Positions 51,788-60,736 of a stretch of 64,000 bases of DNA are shown in pieces. The position numbers and the translations under genes are program-made. Source of the stretch: Wolinella sp052173415 (lineage in GTDB: Bacteria > Campylobacterota > Campylobacteria > Campylobacterales > Helicobacteraceae); the NCBI GenBank assembly GCA_052173415.1, contig JBQMYQ010000001.1, positions 18,851-82,850 on the forward strand, given 5' to 3'. Position 1 is the stretch's first letter, and each line of letters opens with the position of its first letter. The notes beneath the pieces were generated by a model. It worked only from the letters and a program-made list of their open reading frames with translations, was not told the origin of the DNA and searched no databases.

Positions 51788-53052
51788 TTCAAAATCGCTC
51801 GATAGTGCTCGCCCATTTCATCTTCTGCGTCCATTTCACTCCGAGGAATCCGCTCAATAATTTCGCGCGCTTTTTGGCAATCTCCTAGGCGATAATGCCC
51901 CCATGCAAGGGAATCGATATAAGAAGACAGATCTGGACTGTAGGAGAGTGCCTCTTCTACAAGGGTGATTCCCCGTTTGGCATTGAGATTGTGATCAATG
52001 AGCAGATAACCTAAAAAATTCAAAAAAAGATGATCCCTGCGCTCTTTGAGATAACGCTCCAGCCGATCTTGCACTCGCTCAATCAAACGCGGATCATTTT
52101 TATCCTCCGCACCCTCATACTCAAAAAGCGCCCAAAGCCCGAGAAATTTAATATCCCCTTGCGTCTCATAGAGCATTTTTGCTTGTGCTTGTGCTTTAGA
52201 AAATTCCCCTTGGAATCGATACAAATCAAGCAGCGTCTCAGGCGAGCTTCCGCTCTCTTCTAAGAATTTAATCGCACGCGCAAAATCCTTTTTATAAAGC
52301 ATGATCTCCACGATATTCCGTGCAAATCGCTTCTCGCCCATCTCATAAAGTCGCCTAAAAGTCTCCTCAAGATTTGTCAAATCCTGCTTCTCGCGATAGA
52401 GTTCCGCCAAACGCATACACAAAACAGGCGTGCAGCCCTTGATTCTCGTATGCGTCTCAAGCAGGGTAAGCGCGCGAACCTTATCTTGCGCCAACAAAAT
52501 CAGTGCTGAGCTGAGCTGGTCAAGAATCTGCGGATTTTGCGCGATTTCATAGGCGGATTCTAGATATTTAATCGCCTCTTTTTGATCATTTTTCTCAAAA
52601 TAGACACTTGAGACAAGCAAATAATTCTCTTCGCTTTTATGGGCTTTTAAGAGCTCTTTTGCGATGGAAAGAGCCTCATCATACCGCCCCCCTAGGGAGA
52701 GAATCTTCGCAAGCATTCTCCTGGCCTCTTCATCTTGCGTCCTCTCGCGTAAAAATCGCTCAAGCAGGGCGAGCGCACGATCCATGCGCCCGATGGTAAG
52801 CTCGATTCCCGCAGCTTCATAGAGGTATTCAGGCTTATTGGTCTCTTTGAAAATACGCTCAAAAATCTCTGATGCACGCACATAATCCATAGAATCCACT
52901 GCACTAAATGCCTGAATAATATAAAAATCCTCTTTGGCATTTTGTTCCATAAGATCTTTTGTCAAAATACGGGAATCGCGCGAGGAATCCGCGCTCACAA
53001 GCCCAAAAAACAGTCCGAAAAATAGTATTACAAAGGCTTTAAAAAAGGACAT
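51754..53052 (-). CDS. Exported TPR-repeat protein
   Basis: A 432-residue protein with an amino-terminal signal-like helix (FVILFFGLFFGLVSA) and no clear lipobox cysteine. About a dozen tetratricopeptide-type helix pairs follow (for example YVRASEIFERIF and YDEALSIAKELL) through residue 410. It probably acts in the periplasm as a scaffold for envelope complexes. The Campylobacter counterpart beside trpC is annotated as a lipoprotein. Function is otherwise unknown. Confidence 0.75.
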   Translation of the reverse strand: MSFFKAFVILFFGLFFGLVSADSSRDSRILTKDLMEQNAKEDFYIIQAFSAVDSMDYVRASEIFERIFKETNKPEYLYEAAGIELTIGRMDRALALLERFLRERTQDEEARRMLAKILSLGGRYDEALSIAKELLKAHKSEENYLLVSSVYFEKNDQKEAIKYLESAYEIAQNPQILDQLSSALILLAQDKVRALTLLETHTRIKGCTPVLCMRLAELYREKQDLTNLEETFRRLYEMGEKRFARNIVEIMLYKKDFARAIKFLEESGSSPETLLDLYRFQGEFSKAQAQAKMLYETQGDIKFLGLWALFEYEGAEDKNDPRLIERVQDRLERYLKERRDHLFLNFLGYLLIDHNLNAKRGITLVEEALSYSPDLSSYIDSLAWGHYRLGDCQKAREIIERIPRSEMDAEDEMGEHYRAILKCLEQKKSGKK

Positions 53053-53414
53053 TGTCTCTTTATCTCCTCAAAATTTCTTCCACGATTCCCGCGCCAAAAG
53101 GGAAATTCACGACACTGTTTTGGACGCACCTTATAAATACCGCAACACCGCTTTTCCTCATCAAAAAAGACGCACGCATAGCCATCACTTTTTACATCAG
53201 GCTTCTCGATGAGCGAATAGCGTTCGCCCACGGAATAGACAAAACGCTCATAAAATTCCTCTGTGCTGAGCTCCAAATACTGCGCGATTTGCGCCATTTC
53301 ATCATGATCCAAAAAGATATATCCACTCTCGCCACAGCAACAAAATCCGCCGCACGCTTCGCACGCTGCCCCATCAAAAGCAAAAAGGAATCCCTCTTTT
53401 TTTACAATGCACAT
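53028..53414 (-). CDS. YkgJ-family CxxC cluster protein
   Basis: A 128-residue cysteine-rich protein of the YkgJ (zinc- or iron-chelating) family: CEACGGFCC near residue 18, GYIFLDHDEM, then CVFFDEEKRCCGIYKVRPKQCREFPFW. The conserved cysteines presumably bind Fe-S or zinc. It overlaps the TPR gene and the methyltransferase gene. The biochemical role of the family is not settled. Confidence 0.82.
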   Translation of the reverse strand: MCIVKKEGFLFAFDGAACEACGGFCCCGESGYIFLDHDEMAQIAQYLELSTEEFYERFVYSVGERYSLIEKPDVKSDGYACVFFDEEKRCCGIYKVRPKQCREFPFWRGNRGRNFEEIKRQCPFLKPL

Positions 53415-54202
53415 TTGATACTATGAGTCCCCGCGCGCTTAAAAATTGCCCTCACTTCGCTTGTGTGCTCCTTGTCCGCATAGACAAACAGCGGGGGCAA
53501 AATTTTCAAAATACTCCTAGAGCCCAGTCGTGCTTGGATCATCACCAAAGTCGCCTCCTTATTGCTTCGCGGATGCACAAAACGCGCATATTCGGCGTTA
53601 AATCCCTGTTTTTTTAGCTCAAAAAAGACGCGATCGCTCTGTTTGGAATCAAAGCAGAATATGAAGATTCCGCGCGGTTTTAGGAATCTTTTCAGCTGCC
53701 CTAAAAGCTCCTTAAAAGGGAGATTCTCCTCGTAGCGCGCCGCATAGAGCGAAGGATTCTCGCTTTTTAGCACCTCTTTGTGGTAAAAGGGCGGATTGGA
53801 AAGCGCCACATCAAAAGGCAGGCAAGATTCCGCGCTTAGGCTCAAGAAATCGCGCTCAAGCACCTCTGCACAAATCGCATTCACACGGATATTTTCGCGC
53901 AAATAGGTCGCCATTTCGCGCATTTTCTCCACCACGACTAGCTTAATCTCCACATCTCGCGCACATAAAAGCCCCAAAACACCGCTCCCCGCGCCGATTT
54001 CAAGGACACGATTCCCTCTTTTTAAAAACGGGCGCGCAAAATCATACAAAAAGAGCGTGTCACTATTATAAGCGTAGCCGTTGATGGGCTGATAAATCTG
54101 CACAAAAATCGCTCCTAAACAAGCTAGAGGGCGTATTGTATCTAAAATTGAGTGCACAAATTGGGATTTCACGCCTTTATATTTTTGCCTTAATTGCGCC
54201 AC
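53402..54202 (-). CDS. TrmN6-like tRNA(Val) adenine-N6 methyltransferase
   Basis: A 266-residue class I methyltransferase with an amino-terminal GYAYNSDTLFLYDF segment, the SAM site VLEIGAGSGVLGLL, and the NPPF motif of N6-adenine methylation (ALSNPPFYHKE). This pattern fits TrmN6/YfiC, which modifies A37 of tRNA1(Val). The ATG-proximal 35 residues exceed the family core and the true start may be internal. It is transcribed divergently from thrB. Confidence 0.78.
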   Translation of the reverse strand: MAQLRQKYKGVKSQFVHSILDTIRPLACLGAIFVQIYQPINGYAYNSDTLFLYDFARPFLKRGNRVLEIGAGSGVLGLLCARDVEIKLVVVEKMREMATYLRENIRVNAICAEVLERDFLSLSAESCLPFDVALSNPPFYHKEVLKSENPSLYAARYEENLPFKELLGQLKRFLKPRGIFIFCFDSKQSDRVFFELKKQGFNAEYARFVHPRSNKEATLVMIQARLGSRSILKILPPLFVYADKEHTSEVRAIFKRAGTHSIKCAL

Positions 54203-54262
54203 TTTTTAGGAATCTGGCTTTTTAAAAATCTCTGCACATTACCTAGGGCAACATGCCTATTT

Positions 54263-54271
54263 TGGTATAAT
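54263..54271 (+). promoter_or_regulatory. Extended -10 promoter of thrB
   Basis: TGGTATAAT lies 33 bases upstream of the thrB start. The 15 bases ATTTTGGTATAATCC are identical to those upstream of the ylxR-infB genes. Confidence 0.6.
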
Positions 54272-54303
54272 CCGCCCCAAATTTCTCTCGCAAGGAATCA
54301 ACC

Positions 54304-55188
54304 TTGGTCATCAGTGTGCCCGCAACTAGCGCGAATCTAGGTCCAGGATTTGACACGCTAGGATTGGCTTTAGAGCTAAAAAATCGCTTCTGCATCAAGC
54401 CTGCGAGCATTTCAAGCATTCAGATTAGAGGTGAAGGAGCAAAAAATCCCAAACTCCGCATAGACAATATTTTCATGCGAATTTTTAATGAAACGCTCCT
54501 GCGCCTTACGGGTGAGAAGAGCTCTACTTTTAGGTTTCAGTTTCACAATCTAATTCCTATCTCTCGCGGTTTAGGAAGCAGCTCAGCAGTGATTATAGGC
54601 GCGATAGAAGCAGCCTTTTTAATCGCGCAAAAAGAGCCTAATCCGCAGGAGATTCTCGCGCTCGCGCAGGACTATGAAAGCCACCCGGACAACATCACAC
54701 CCGCGTGTGTAGGGGGATTTACCGTGTCGGTGAATAACAAAGGGGCGATCTCATACCTCAAAAAAGAGCTACCCAGCGCAATTAAAGCCGTCGTAGTAAT
54801 CCCTAATCGCTCCATCTCCACAGCCTATTCGCGCCAAAGCCTCCCCAAACGCTACGCTAGACATGATTGTGTCTTTAATCTCAGCCACAGTTCATTGCTC
54901 GTGGCTGCCTTTTTTAGCGAACAGTGGGAAATTTTGAGAGAGGCAAGCCGTGATCGCTTCCATCAAGAGGTGCGCATGAGGCATTTCCCTGTGCTTTTTG
55001 AAGTGCAACGTATCGCGCTTAAAAAAGGTGCGCTCATGAGCACGCTCTCTGGGAGTGGGTCGTCGTTTTTTAACCTCTGTTTTAGAGAGGATTCCCGTGC
55101 TTTGGCGCTGGGGCTAGAAGAGCGATTCCCACAATTTCGTGTTTTGGAACTTGAATTTGACAATAAGGGCGTAGAATACGATGATTGA
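54304..55188 (+). CDS. thrB: Homoserine kinase
   Basis: A GHMP kinase of 294 residues phosphorylating homoserine in threonine synthesis. It has the amino-terminal VPATSANLGPGFDTLG, the ATP-binding PISRGLGSSSAVIIGA (about residues 83-98), and the carboxyl STLSGSGSSFF motif. It starts at TTG 54304 with CAAGGAA nine bases upstream. It draws homoserine from the same pool as MetX. Confidence 0.95.
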   Translation: MVISVPATSANLGPGFDTLGLALELKNRFCIKPASISSIQIRGEGAKNPKLRIDNIFMRIFNETLLRLTGEKSSTFRFQFHNLIPISRGLGSSSAVIIGAIEAAFLIAQKEPNPQEILALAQDYESHPDNITPACVGGFTVSVNNKGAISYLKKELPSAIKAVVVIPNRSISTAYSRQSLPKRYARHDCVFNLSHSSLLVAAFFSEQWEILREASRDRFHQEVRMRHFPVLFEVQRIALKKGALMSTLSGSGSSFFNLCFREDSRALALGLEERFPQFRVLELEFDNKGVEYDD

Positions 55189-55202
55189 TTTAAGTTGCAT
55201 TT

Positions 55203-55211
55203 TGGTATAAT
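55203..55211 (+). promoter_or_regulatory. Extended -10 promoter of ylxR-infB
   Basis: TGGTATAAT ends two bases before the first in-frame ATG of ylxR (55214), so a transcript from it would start after that ATG and use ATG 55232. It is identical over 15 bases to the thrB promoter. Confidence 0.5.
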
Positions 55212-55213
55212 CC

Positions 55214-55483
55214 ATGCCACACCCCGTCAGAATGTGCATTCATTGCAGAGGTCGTTTCAATCAGCGCGATCTTTTGCGCTTGCAATGCGCTCAAGCGACC
55301 CTCCTTGCCTACACGGGAATCGGGAGAAGCTTTTACCTCTGCGAGCGTTGCATAGAAGAAGAGAAAGCTCTCGATTCCCTCTGTCGAGTCGCTAAAATCA
55401 ACAAAAAAGAGAAACCAACCATTCGGGATAGCCTAAAGGAGATTGCCTATAATGCAAAAAGTCCGAGTCCAAGAGGTCATTAA
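55214..55483 (+). CDS. ylxR: YlxR-family RNA-binding protein
   Basis: A protein of 89 residues (83 if ATG 55232 is used). It has the family start MCIHCRGRFNQRDLLRL, then a GIGRSFYLCERC segment with a second CxxC, as in the YlxR group encoded just upstream of infB in many bacteria. It probably binds RNA or nucleoid-associated DNA. The operon position (thrB-ylxR-infB-rbfA-rimP) is shared with relatives. Its stop overlaps infB by 32 bases. Confidence 0.82.
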   Translation: MPHPVRMCIHCRGRFNQRDLLRLQCAQATLLAYTGIGRSFYLCERCIEEEKALDSLCRVAKINKKEKPTIRDSLKEIAYNAKSPSPRGH

Positions 55484-58175
55484 TGAAACAGGTGCGAAGA
55501 GCAAGGATGTTCTTGATAAGGCTAAGGAGCTCGGTTTTAACGTCAAAACCGTCTCTAGCACCCTCTCTCAAGAAGAAGCCGAGGAGCTGTTTAACTACGT
55601 TTTGACGGGCAAGAATCCGCGCCCAAACCCCGCTCCGCAGAAGAAGAAAAAAACCGCCACAGCGCAAAAAAGCGAGGCGCAAGAGGCGAGCGAAACCAAA
55701 GAAGATAAAAAAACAAAGAGCAAAAGCTCCAAAAAGGGGGGCGAAGAGACACCCAAAACAAAAAGTAAAACCGAAGAAAAACCCCAAAAAAAGAGCACAA
55801 AAAGCACCAAAACAGAGCAAAAAAAACAGGGCAAAGAGGAGGGATCCGAAGAGAAAATAACGCAATCTTCTTTGGATTCCCAGCCTAAAGAGGAGATTCC
55901 CGAAGCGGTTGCCCCTGTTGCCAATCAAGAGCCCCCCAAGGAATCGCTTGCCAAAGCCACGGTGCAAAAGCGTGTCGGATTAAGAATTATCAAAAAACGC
56001 AACAATGAGGGTGGGCAAAAAGATTCCTCCAAAGAGACAAAAAGTGGCGTCTCTAGCGGAATCAAGAGCCTGCAAGCACTCCTTGGCGAGACGGAGAGCA
56101 ATTATGAGCGCAAAAAGAAAAAAGAGAAGAAAAAATCCCTCGCGAGCTCTTCAAAAAAACACGAACATAAAATCGATCTCTTAAGCGACCGAAACCTCAG
56201 CTCCTCGAGTGATTTTGACGATGAGCAAGATGAAGTTATGCTCTTTGACTTAACTATTCGCGACGAGAAAGAGGAACAGGACGAGGAAGTCGTAAAAAGA
56301 GTTGATGCCAATAGGATTAGAGGGCAAAAGCGCGCGCCACTTTTTGAGCAGGGAATCCGCCGTTCCAGAAGGAAAAAGCCTCCAAAATCCGCAAATACCA
56401 AGCAGGAATCTACGAGTAGCGAGATTGAGATTCCTGAAGAGATTCGGGCGTATGAATTCGCGCAAAAGACCAATAAAAGCGTGGGAGAGGTAATCAAGGT
56501 GCTATTCAACCTCGGACTTATGGTTACGAAAAACGACTTTCTTGACCGCGATTCCCTTGAGATTCTCGCGGAGGAGTTTGGCATTAATATCGTGATTAAA
56601 AACACCTCCGAAGCCCTTGAATACACAACAGAATATGAAGACGCAACGGAAGATGAAACGCTGGTTGAGCGTCCTCCGGTTGTTACAATTATGGGGCATG
56701 TTGATCATGGGAAGACTTCGCTACTGGATAAAATCCGCAATACTAGGGTTGCTTCGGGCGAAGCGGGCGGTATCACGCAGCACATCGGTGCATACACGGT
56801 AACAAAAAATGGCAAGAAGATCTCTTTTATCGACACACCCGGACACGAGGCATTTTCAGAAATGCGCGCTAGAGGGGCGGAGGCAACAGACATCGTCATC
56901 ATCGTTATCGCCGCTGATGATGGCATAAAGCAACAGACCATCGAGGCTCTGAGCCACGCTAAGGCTGCAAATGTGCCCATCATCATCGCACTCAATAAAA
57001 TCGATAAGCCCGATGCAAATCCCGACAAAGTCAAAGCTGAAGCCTCAGACCTCGGATATTCGCCACTTGAGTGGGGCGGGGAGTATGAATTTGTCCATAT
57101 CTCGGCTAAGACGGGCGAGGGAATCGACCACTTGCTTGAGACGATTCTCATTCAATCAGAGCTTTTGGAGCTGCGCGCAAATCCAAATAAAGCCGCTAAA
57201 GCCGTCGTCATCGAGAGTAGCCTAGAGAAGGGCAAGGGTCCGATTGCGACGCTCATCGTCCAAAACGGCACGCTTAAAGTAGGCGATAGTATCGTCGCAG
57301 ATACCGCTTATGGGCGGGTTCGCGCGCTACTTGATGATTTCGGGCAAAATATCCAAAGCGTCGGTCCCTCAGAAGTTGCTGTGGTTGCGGGACTTAGCGA
57401 AGCTCCTATGGCAGGGGCGATTCTCATCTCTGTGGAGAATGACGCGATCGCAAGGGATTATGCGGAGAAGCGCGCGCTATACTTGCGCCAAAAAGAGCTC
57501 AGTCGCTCCACCAAAGTATCACTTGATGAGCTTAGCTCTATGGTCGCTGAGGGGCAGTTAAAAACCCTGCCCGTAATCATCAAAACCGACACTCAGGGTA
57601 GCCTTGAGGCGATCCGTAGCAGCCTTGAGAAGCTTCGCAATGAAGAGGTGCGGGTCAATGTAATCCACTCAGGAGTTGGAGGAATCACAGAGAGCGATGT
57701 GATCCTTGCAGGAGCGAGCCACAACAGCGTCATCTTGGGCTTTAACGTCCGCCCCACAGGGAGCGTGAAGAATCGCGCCAAAGAACTTCATGTCGAGGTC
57801 AAAACCTACTCGATCATCTACGCCCTGCTTGATGACATCAAAGCCGTCCTAGGGGGCATGATGTCTCCTATTTTAGAGGAGGAGAATACAGGTCAAGCCG
57901 AAGTGCGCGAGACTTTTGTGATTGCAAAAGTGGGCACGGTGGCGGGCTGCTTTGTGGTTGATGGCTCAATCCAACGGGGAATCAAGGTTCGCCTAATCCG
58001 CCAGGGAGTCGTGGTCTTTACGGGGAATATTGCCTCGCTCAAACGCTTCAAAGACGATGCAAAAGAGGTCGCTAAGGGGCATGAGTGCGGAATCATGCTG
58101 GAGGGCTACAACGACATTCAAGTGGGCGATGTCTTTGAAACGTATAAAGAGGTTCAAAAGGCTAGAAAACTCTAA
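55452..58175 (+). CDS. infB: Translation initiation factor IF-2
   Basis: A GTPase delivering fMet-tRNA to the ribosome, 907 residues. It has an amino-terminal IF2N domain, then a long Lys/Ser/Glu-rich low-complexity linker (about residues 55-330), a second IF2N-like segment (EIRAYEFAQKTNKSVGEVI), the G domain (GHVDHGKT, DTPGHE, NKID) and the carboxyl domains. ATG 55452 is preferred, with AAAGGAG nine bases upstream, over a TTG three codons earlier. GATTCCC copies occur in several reading frames here. It shares TAATG with rbfA. Confidence 0.97.
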   Translation: MQKVRVQEVINETGAKSKDVLDKAKELGFNVKTVSSTLSQEEAEELFNYVLTGKNPRPNPAPQKKKKTATAQKSEAQEASETKEDKKTKSKSSKKGGEETPKTKSKTEEKPQKKSTKSTKTEQKKQGKEEGSEEKITQSSLDSQPKEEIPEAVAPVANQEPPKESLAKATVQKRVGLRIIKKRNNEGGQKDSSKETKSGVSSGIKSLQALLGETESNYERKKKKEKKKSLASSSKKHEHKIDLLSDRNLSSSSDFDDEQDEVMLFDLTIRDEKEEQDEEVVKRVDANRIRGQKRAPLFEQGIRRSRRKKPPKSANTKQESTSSEIEIPEEIRAYEFAQKTNKSVGEVIKVLFNLGLMVTKNDFLDRDSLEILAEEFGINIVIKNTSEALEYTTEYEDATEDETLVERPPVVTIMGHVDHGKTSLLDKIRNTRVASGEAGGITQHIGAYTVTKNGKKISFIDTPGHEAFSEMRARGAEATDIVIIVIAADDGIKQQTIEALSHAKAANVPIIIALNKIDKPDANPDKVKAEASDLGYSPLEWGGEYEFVHISAKTGEGIDHLLETILIQSELLELRANPNKAAKAVVIESSLEKGKGPIATLIVQNGTLKVGDSIVADTAYGRVRALLDDFGQNIQSVGPSEVAVVAGLSEAPMAGAILISVENDAIARDYAEKRALYLRQKELSRSTKVSLDELSSMVAEGQLKTLPVIIKTDTQGSLEAIRSSLEKLRNEEVRVNVIHSGVGGITESDVILAGASHNSVILGFNVRPTGSVKNRAKELHVEVKTYSIIYALLDDIKAVLGGMMSPILEEENTGQAEVRETFVIAKVGTVAGCFVVDGSIQRGIKVRLIRQGVVVFTGNIASLKRFKDDAKEVAKGHECGIMLEGYNDIQVGDVFETYKEVQKARKL

Positions 58176-58537
58176 TGTATGAAAAAAGTATCAAGCTCCA
58201 ACGGACGCAATCGCTCCTAAGAGAGTTGATCCCTGAGGCTCTCGCGACACTCTCTGATACGCGGCTAAACTCGCTTGGCGTGGTCGATGTGGATTGCTCA
58301 AGGGGCAAATATCATGCCGAAGTCTATCTCACCGCTCCTTTGGCTACACCAAAAGAGCGAGGCGAGATTCTGCGTCAGTTACGCCGTGCTGAGGGGATTT
58401 TGCGAGATTATTGCTTGAGCGCGACAGGCTGGTTTAAGTGCCCACATTTTCACTTCAGCTTTGATGATTCCAACGAAAAAGGGAATCGCCTTGATGCAAT
58501 CTTTGAGCAGATACAAAAAGAGCGAGAAGCGCGATGA
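58175..58537 (+). CDS. rbfA: Ribosome-binding factor A
   Basis: A 120-residue KH-like-fold protein needed for maturation of the 16S 5' end and cold growth. It has LLRELIPEALATL near the start, LGVVDVDCSRGKYHAEVYL in the core, and FHFSFDDSNEKGNRLD near the end. It overlaps infB by one base and rimP by four, so it is fully embedded in the translation-factor operon. Confidence 0.9.
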   Translation: MYEKSIKLQRTQSLLRELIPEALATLSDTRLNSLGVVDVDCSRGKYHAEVYLTAPLATPKERGEILRQLRRAEGILRDYCLSATGWFKCPHFHFSFDDSNEKGNRLDAIFEQIQKEREAR

Positions 58538-58962
58538 TCACGCCTGAAATGACCCAAAAAATAGAAAAAATCGCCGCCTCCTGTGATTGTATACTCTATG
58601 ATGTGGTGCTGCTTAAGGAAAACGAGCGAGCCATTGTGCGCGTCTTCATCACCAAAAGTGGAGGCGTGGGCTTGGAGGAGTGCGAGCGCGTAAGCGAGCT
58701 ACTCTCCCCGCTTCTTGATGTGGAGGATCCCGTCGCGGGCGAATATTTTCTTGAAGTTAGCTCTCCGGGGGTTGAGCGGGCTTTAAAAAAGCCCGAGCAT
58801 TTTTGCCACTCCATCGGCGAACTAGTGAGAATCAAGCTCGCTGATCAGCGCGAAATCGAGGGCACAATCACGGCAGCGAATGAAACGGGCGTTACGCTTA
58901 ATGAGAGCGAGGAAATTCCCTACACTCTTATTAAAAAAGCCCAAACGTTCTATCGCTGGTAA
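58534..58962 (+). CDS. rimP: Ribosome maturation factor RimP
   Basis: A 142-residue two-domain protein for 30S assembly. It has an amino-terminal alpha/beta domain (RVFITKSGGVGLEECERVSELLSPLLD), the EYFLEVSSPGVERAL segment that is nearly invariant in RimP, and a carboxyl SH3-like barrel (GELVRIKL, GTITAANETGVTL). It overlaps rbfA by four bases and is followed within six bases by the ribD frame. Confidence 0.93.
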   Translation: MITPEMTQKIEKIAASCDCILYDVVLLKENERAIVRVFITKSGGVGLEECERVSELLSPLLDVEDPVAGEYFLEVSSPGVERALKKPEHFCHSIGELVRIKLADQREIEGTITAANETGVTLNESEEIPYTLIKKAQTFYRW

Positions 58963-58968
58963 TGCCTT

Positions 58969-60183
58969 ATGCCTCGCAAGCAGGAGGGAATCCTCGCTTC
59001 AGTTTTGCCCTTTGATGCAACTAGCCCTTGCGATTCCCTTGCGGTTCCCTCTGCCAAAGAGAGTGCTTTACATTCCGCTACTTCTGCTTCTTTGGCAGAT
59101 TGCAAAACCGCGCACTGCACGGGCGATTCCCGCCGATTCTCCTCTTTTTTGCCCCATGATTTTTACATGGATCTTGCGCTCAAAGAAGCGTGGAAATATC
59201 AGGGACTCACATTTCCAAATCCCGCTGTAGGGAGCCTTCTGCTCGGAGCGCACGGGGAGATTCTCGCACTTAGAGCGCACAAGCAAGCAGGCGCGCCGCA
59301 TGCCGAAGTGCTCGCCCTGCAAGAGGGCTACGCGCGCTTAAGCGGCGATGATCGGATTCTCGCACTTACGCAATCACGGGATATTCACGACTATCTTTTG
59401 CGCCATCACAACGGAATCTTTGCCCAATGCACCCTCTATGTGACGCTTGAGCCCTGCAATCATGAGGGCAAAACACCCCCTTGTGCCCGCCTGATTGCAA
59501 GCTTAGGAATCGGGCAAATACTCATCGGCGCGCAGGAAGCGCACCCTCTTGCAAGCGGGGGAATCGCCACGCTTAAGAAGCAAAAAATCCCCTGCATTGC
59601 AGGAATCAAGGAGGAAGCCTGCCGTGAGCTTCTTACGCCTTTTGCGCGATTTCATGAGAAGGGGCGATTTTGCTTTTTTAAATGGGCACAAAGGCTAAAT
59701 GGCACGCTTGCACCGGGAATCATCAGCTCGCTTGCCTCAAGAGAACATGTCCACGCCCTGCGAGATAAGATTGATCTGCTCATTATCTCGGGCAAAAGCG
59801 CGCGCGATGATGATCCGCTCCTTGATGCGAGGCTCATTCAGGGGCACGCGCCTGATATTCTTATTCTTACGCGCGATTCCTGCAACATTCCTCGCTCACT
59901 CAGGCTCTTTAGCGTGCCTCATCGCCACGTCCTCATCGCCACGTCACTCGCGGAATTAGAGCGACACATGCGCCCCTATCGCTACATCATGATTGAGGGC
60001 GGGGCGGGGCTTTTTAGCGTGCTTTTTGATTATGTCGACCTTTTTTTGCTCTATCTCGCCCCCTCTTTAGAGCAAGGAAGCGTTCATCTCCACATTAAAA
60101 ATCCACTTAAACTGCTCCATATCCACACGCTAGGCGAGGATATGATTGTGTGGCTTGCTAAAGCCCCTCCAGTGTGCTCTTAA
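58969..60183 (+). CDS. ribD: Riboflavin biosynthesis deaminase/reductase RibD
   Basis: A bifunctional enzyme of riboflavin synthesis. The deaminase domain has the zinc site (HAEVLAL, then PCNHEGKTPPCA). The reductase domain follows, shorter and more divergent, with SGKSARDDDPLLDARL and IEGGAGLFSVLF. The frame from ATG 58969 is 404 residues, but the first 63 (Ser/Ala/Asp-rich, before DFYMDLALKEAWKY) match nothing in RibD and are dense in GATTCC-type sequence. ATG 59167 or a nearby alternative start would begin at the family's usual position, so the start is uncertain. Confidence 0.87.
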   Translation: MPRKQEGILASVLPFDATSPCDSLAVPSAKESALHSATSASLADCKTAHCTGDSRRFSSFLPHDFYMDLALKEAWKYQGLTFPNPAVGSLLLGAHGEILALRAHKQAGAPHAEVLALQEGYARLSGDDRILALTQSRDIHDYLLRHHNGIFAQCTLYVTLEPCNHEGKTPPCARLIASLGIGQILIGAQEAHPLASGGIATLKKQKIPCIAGIKEEACRELLTPFARFHEKGRFCFFKWAQRLNGTLAPGIISSLASREHVHALRDKIDLLIISGKSARDDDPLLDARLIQGHAPDILILTRDSCNIPRSLRLFSVPHRHVLIATSLAELERHMRPYRYIMIEGGAGLFSVLFDYVDLFLLYLAPSLEQGSVHLHIKNPLKLLHIHTLGEDMIVWLAKAPPVCS

Positions 60184-60724
60184 GCTCGGCGATCACGCCA
60201 TTCATCGCCCTATTCATCGCACTTGTAACCTCATAAACATTCAGGCTATTCAGCTTCTCTTTTTTGGTGAAAATCCACGAATACGCCCCCTCGCCTTCAA
60301 AGCTAAATGCCACTTTCGCTAGAGCATACGTCGCGCCTTTTGGCTCGATTCTTACTTCAAAATTGAGAATCGTGCTCTCAAGTGTATGGGGCAGCACGGA
60401 AGTGATGGGTGGAGGGACAATCTCTAAGCACGCATCACTAAGTGCGCGAATGAGAAGCTCCTGAAACATCACAGCAGGCGTGCTAACCCAGCGTTGCGTG
60501 TGGTGATATTCCACGATTCCGTTGCGGACATAGCGGATCTCGTGGCGTTCAAGCTCTAGCGCCTCCATGACCGCATTCACACCGATGGTTCTTGCAGGGA
60601 GACATGTTTTTGTAACACCCTGCCCCAAATACGAAAGACTATAAGGAGTCTGTGGATTGCTATTTTTAAGCGAACACCCTCCAATAAGCCACATAAGCAA
60701 TAAAATCCCGATTCCGTGCCTCAT
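60158..60724 (-). CDS. ABC-type transport auxiliary lipoprotein (PqiC/ABC_trans_aux family)
   Basis: A 188-residue lipoprotein with a type II signal peptide (LLLMWLIGGCSLK; lipidated Cys17). The mature part has the family segment RYVRNGIVEYHHTQRWVSTP followed by PAVMFQELL, as in the outer-membrane lipoprotein partners of MCE-type phospholipid transporters. No transporter genes are adjacent. The carboxyl end overlaps the convergent ribD end by 26 bases. Confidence 0.75.
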   Translation of the reverse strand: MRHGIGILLLMWLIGGCSLKNSNPQTPYSLSYLGQGVTKTCLPARTIGVNAVMEALELERHEIRYVRNGIVEYHHTQRWVSTPAVMFQELLIRALSDACLEIVPPPITSVLPHTLESTILNFEVRIEPKGATYALAKVAFSFEGEGAYSWIFTKKEKLNSLNVYEVTSAMNRAMNGVIAELKSTLEGL

Positions 60725-60736
60725 AATTACTCCTTA

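Noticed and set aside
55398..55967. Long minus-strand frame over the start of infB, rich in Phe and Leu
   Set aside because: It is the complement of the Lys/Glu-rich linker of infB. The composition is an artefact of that low-complexity coding sequence.
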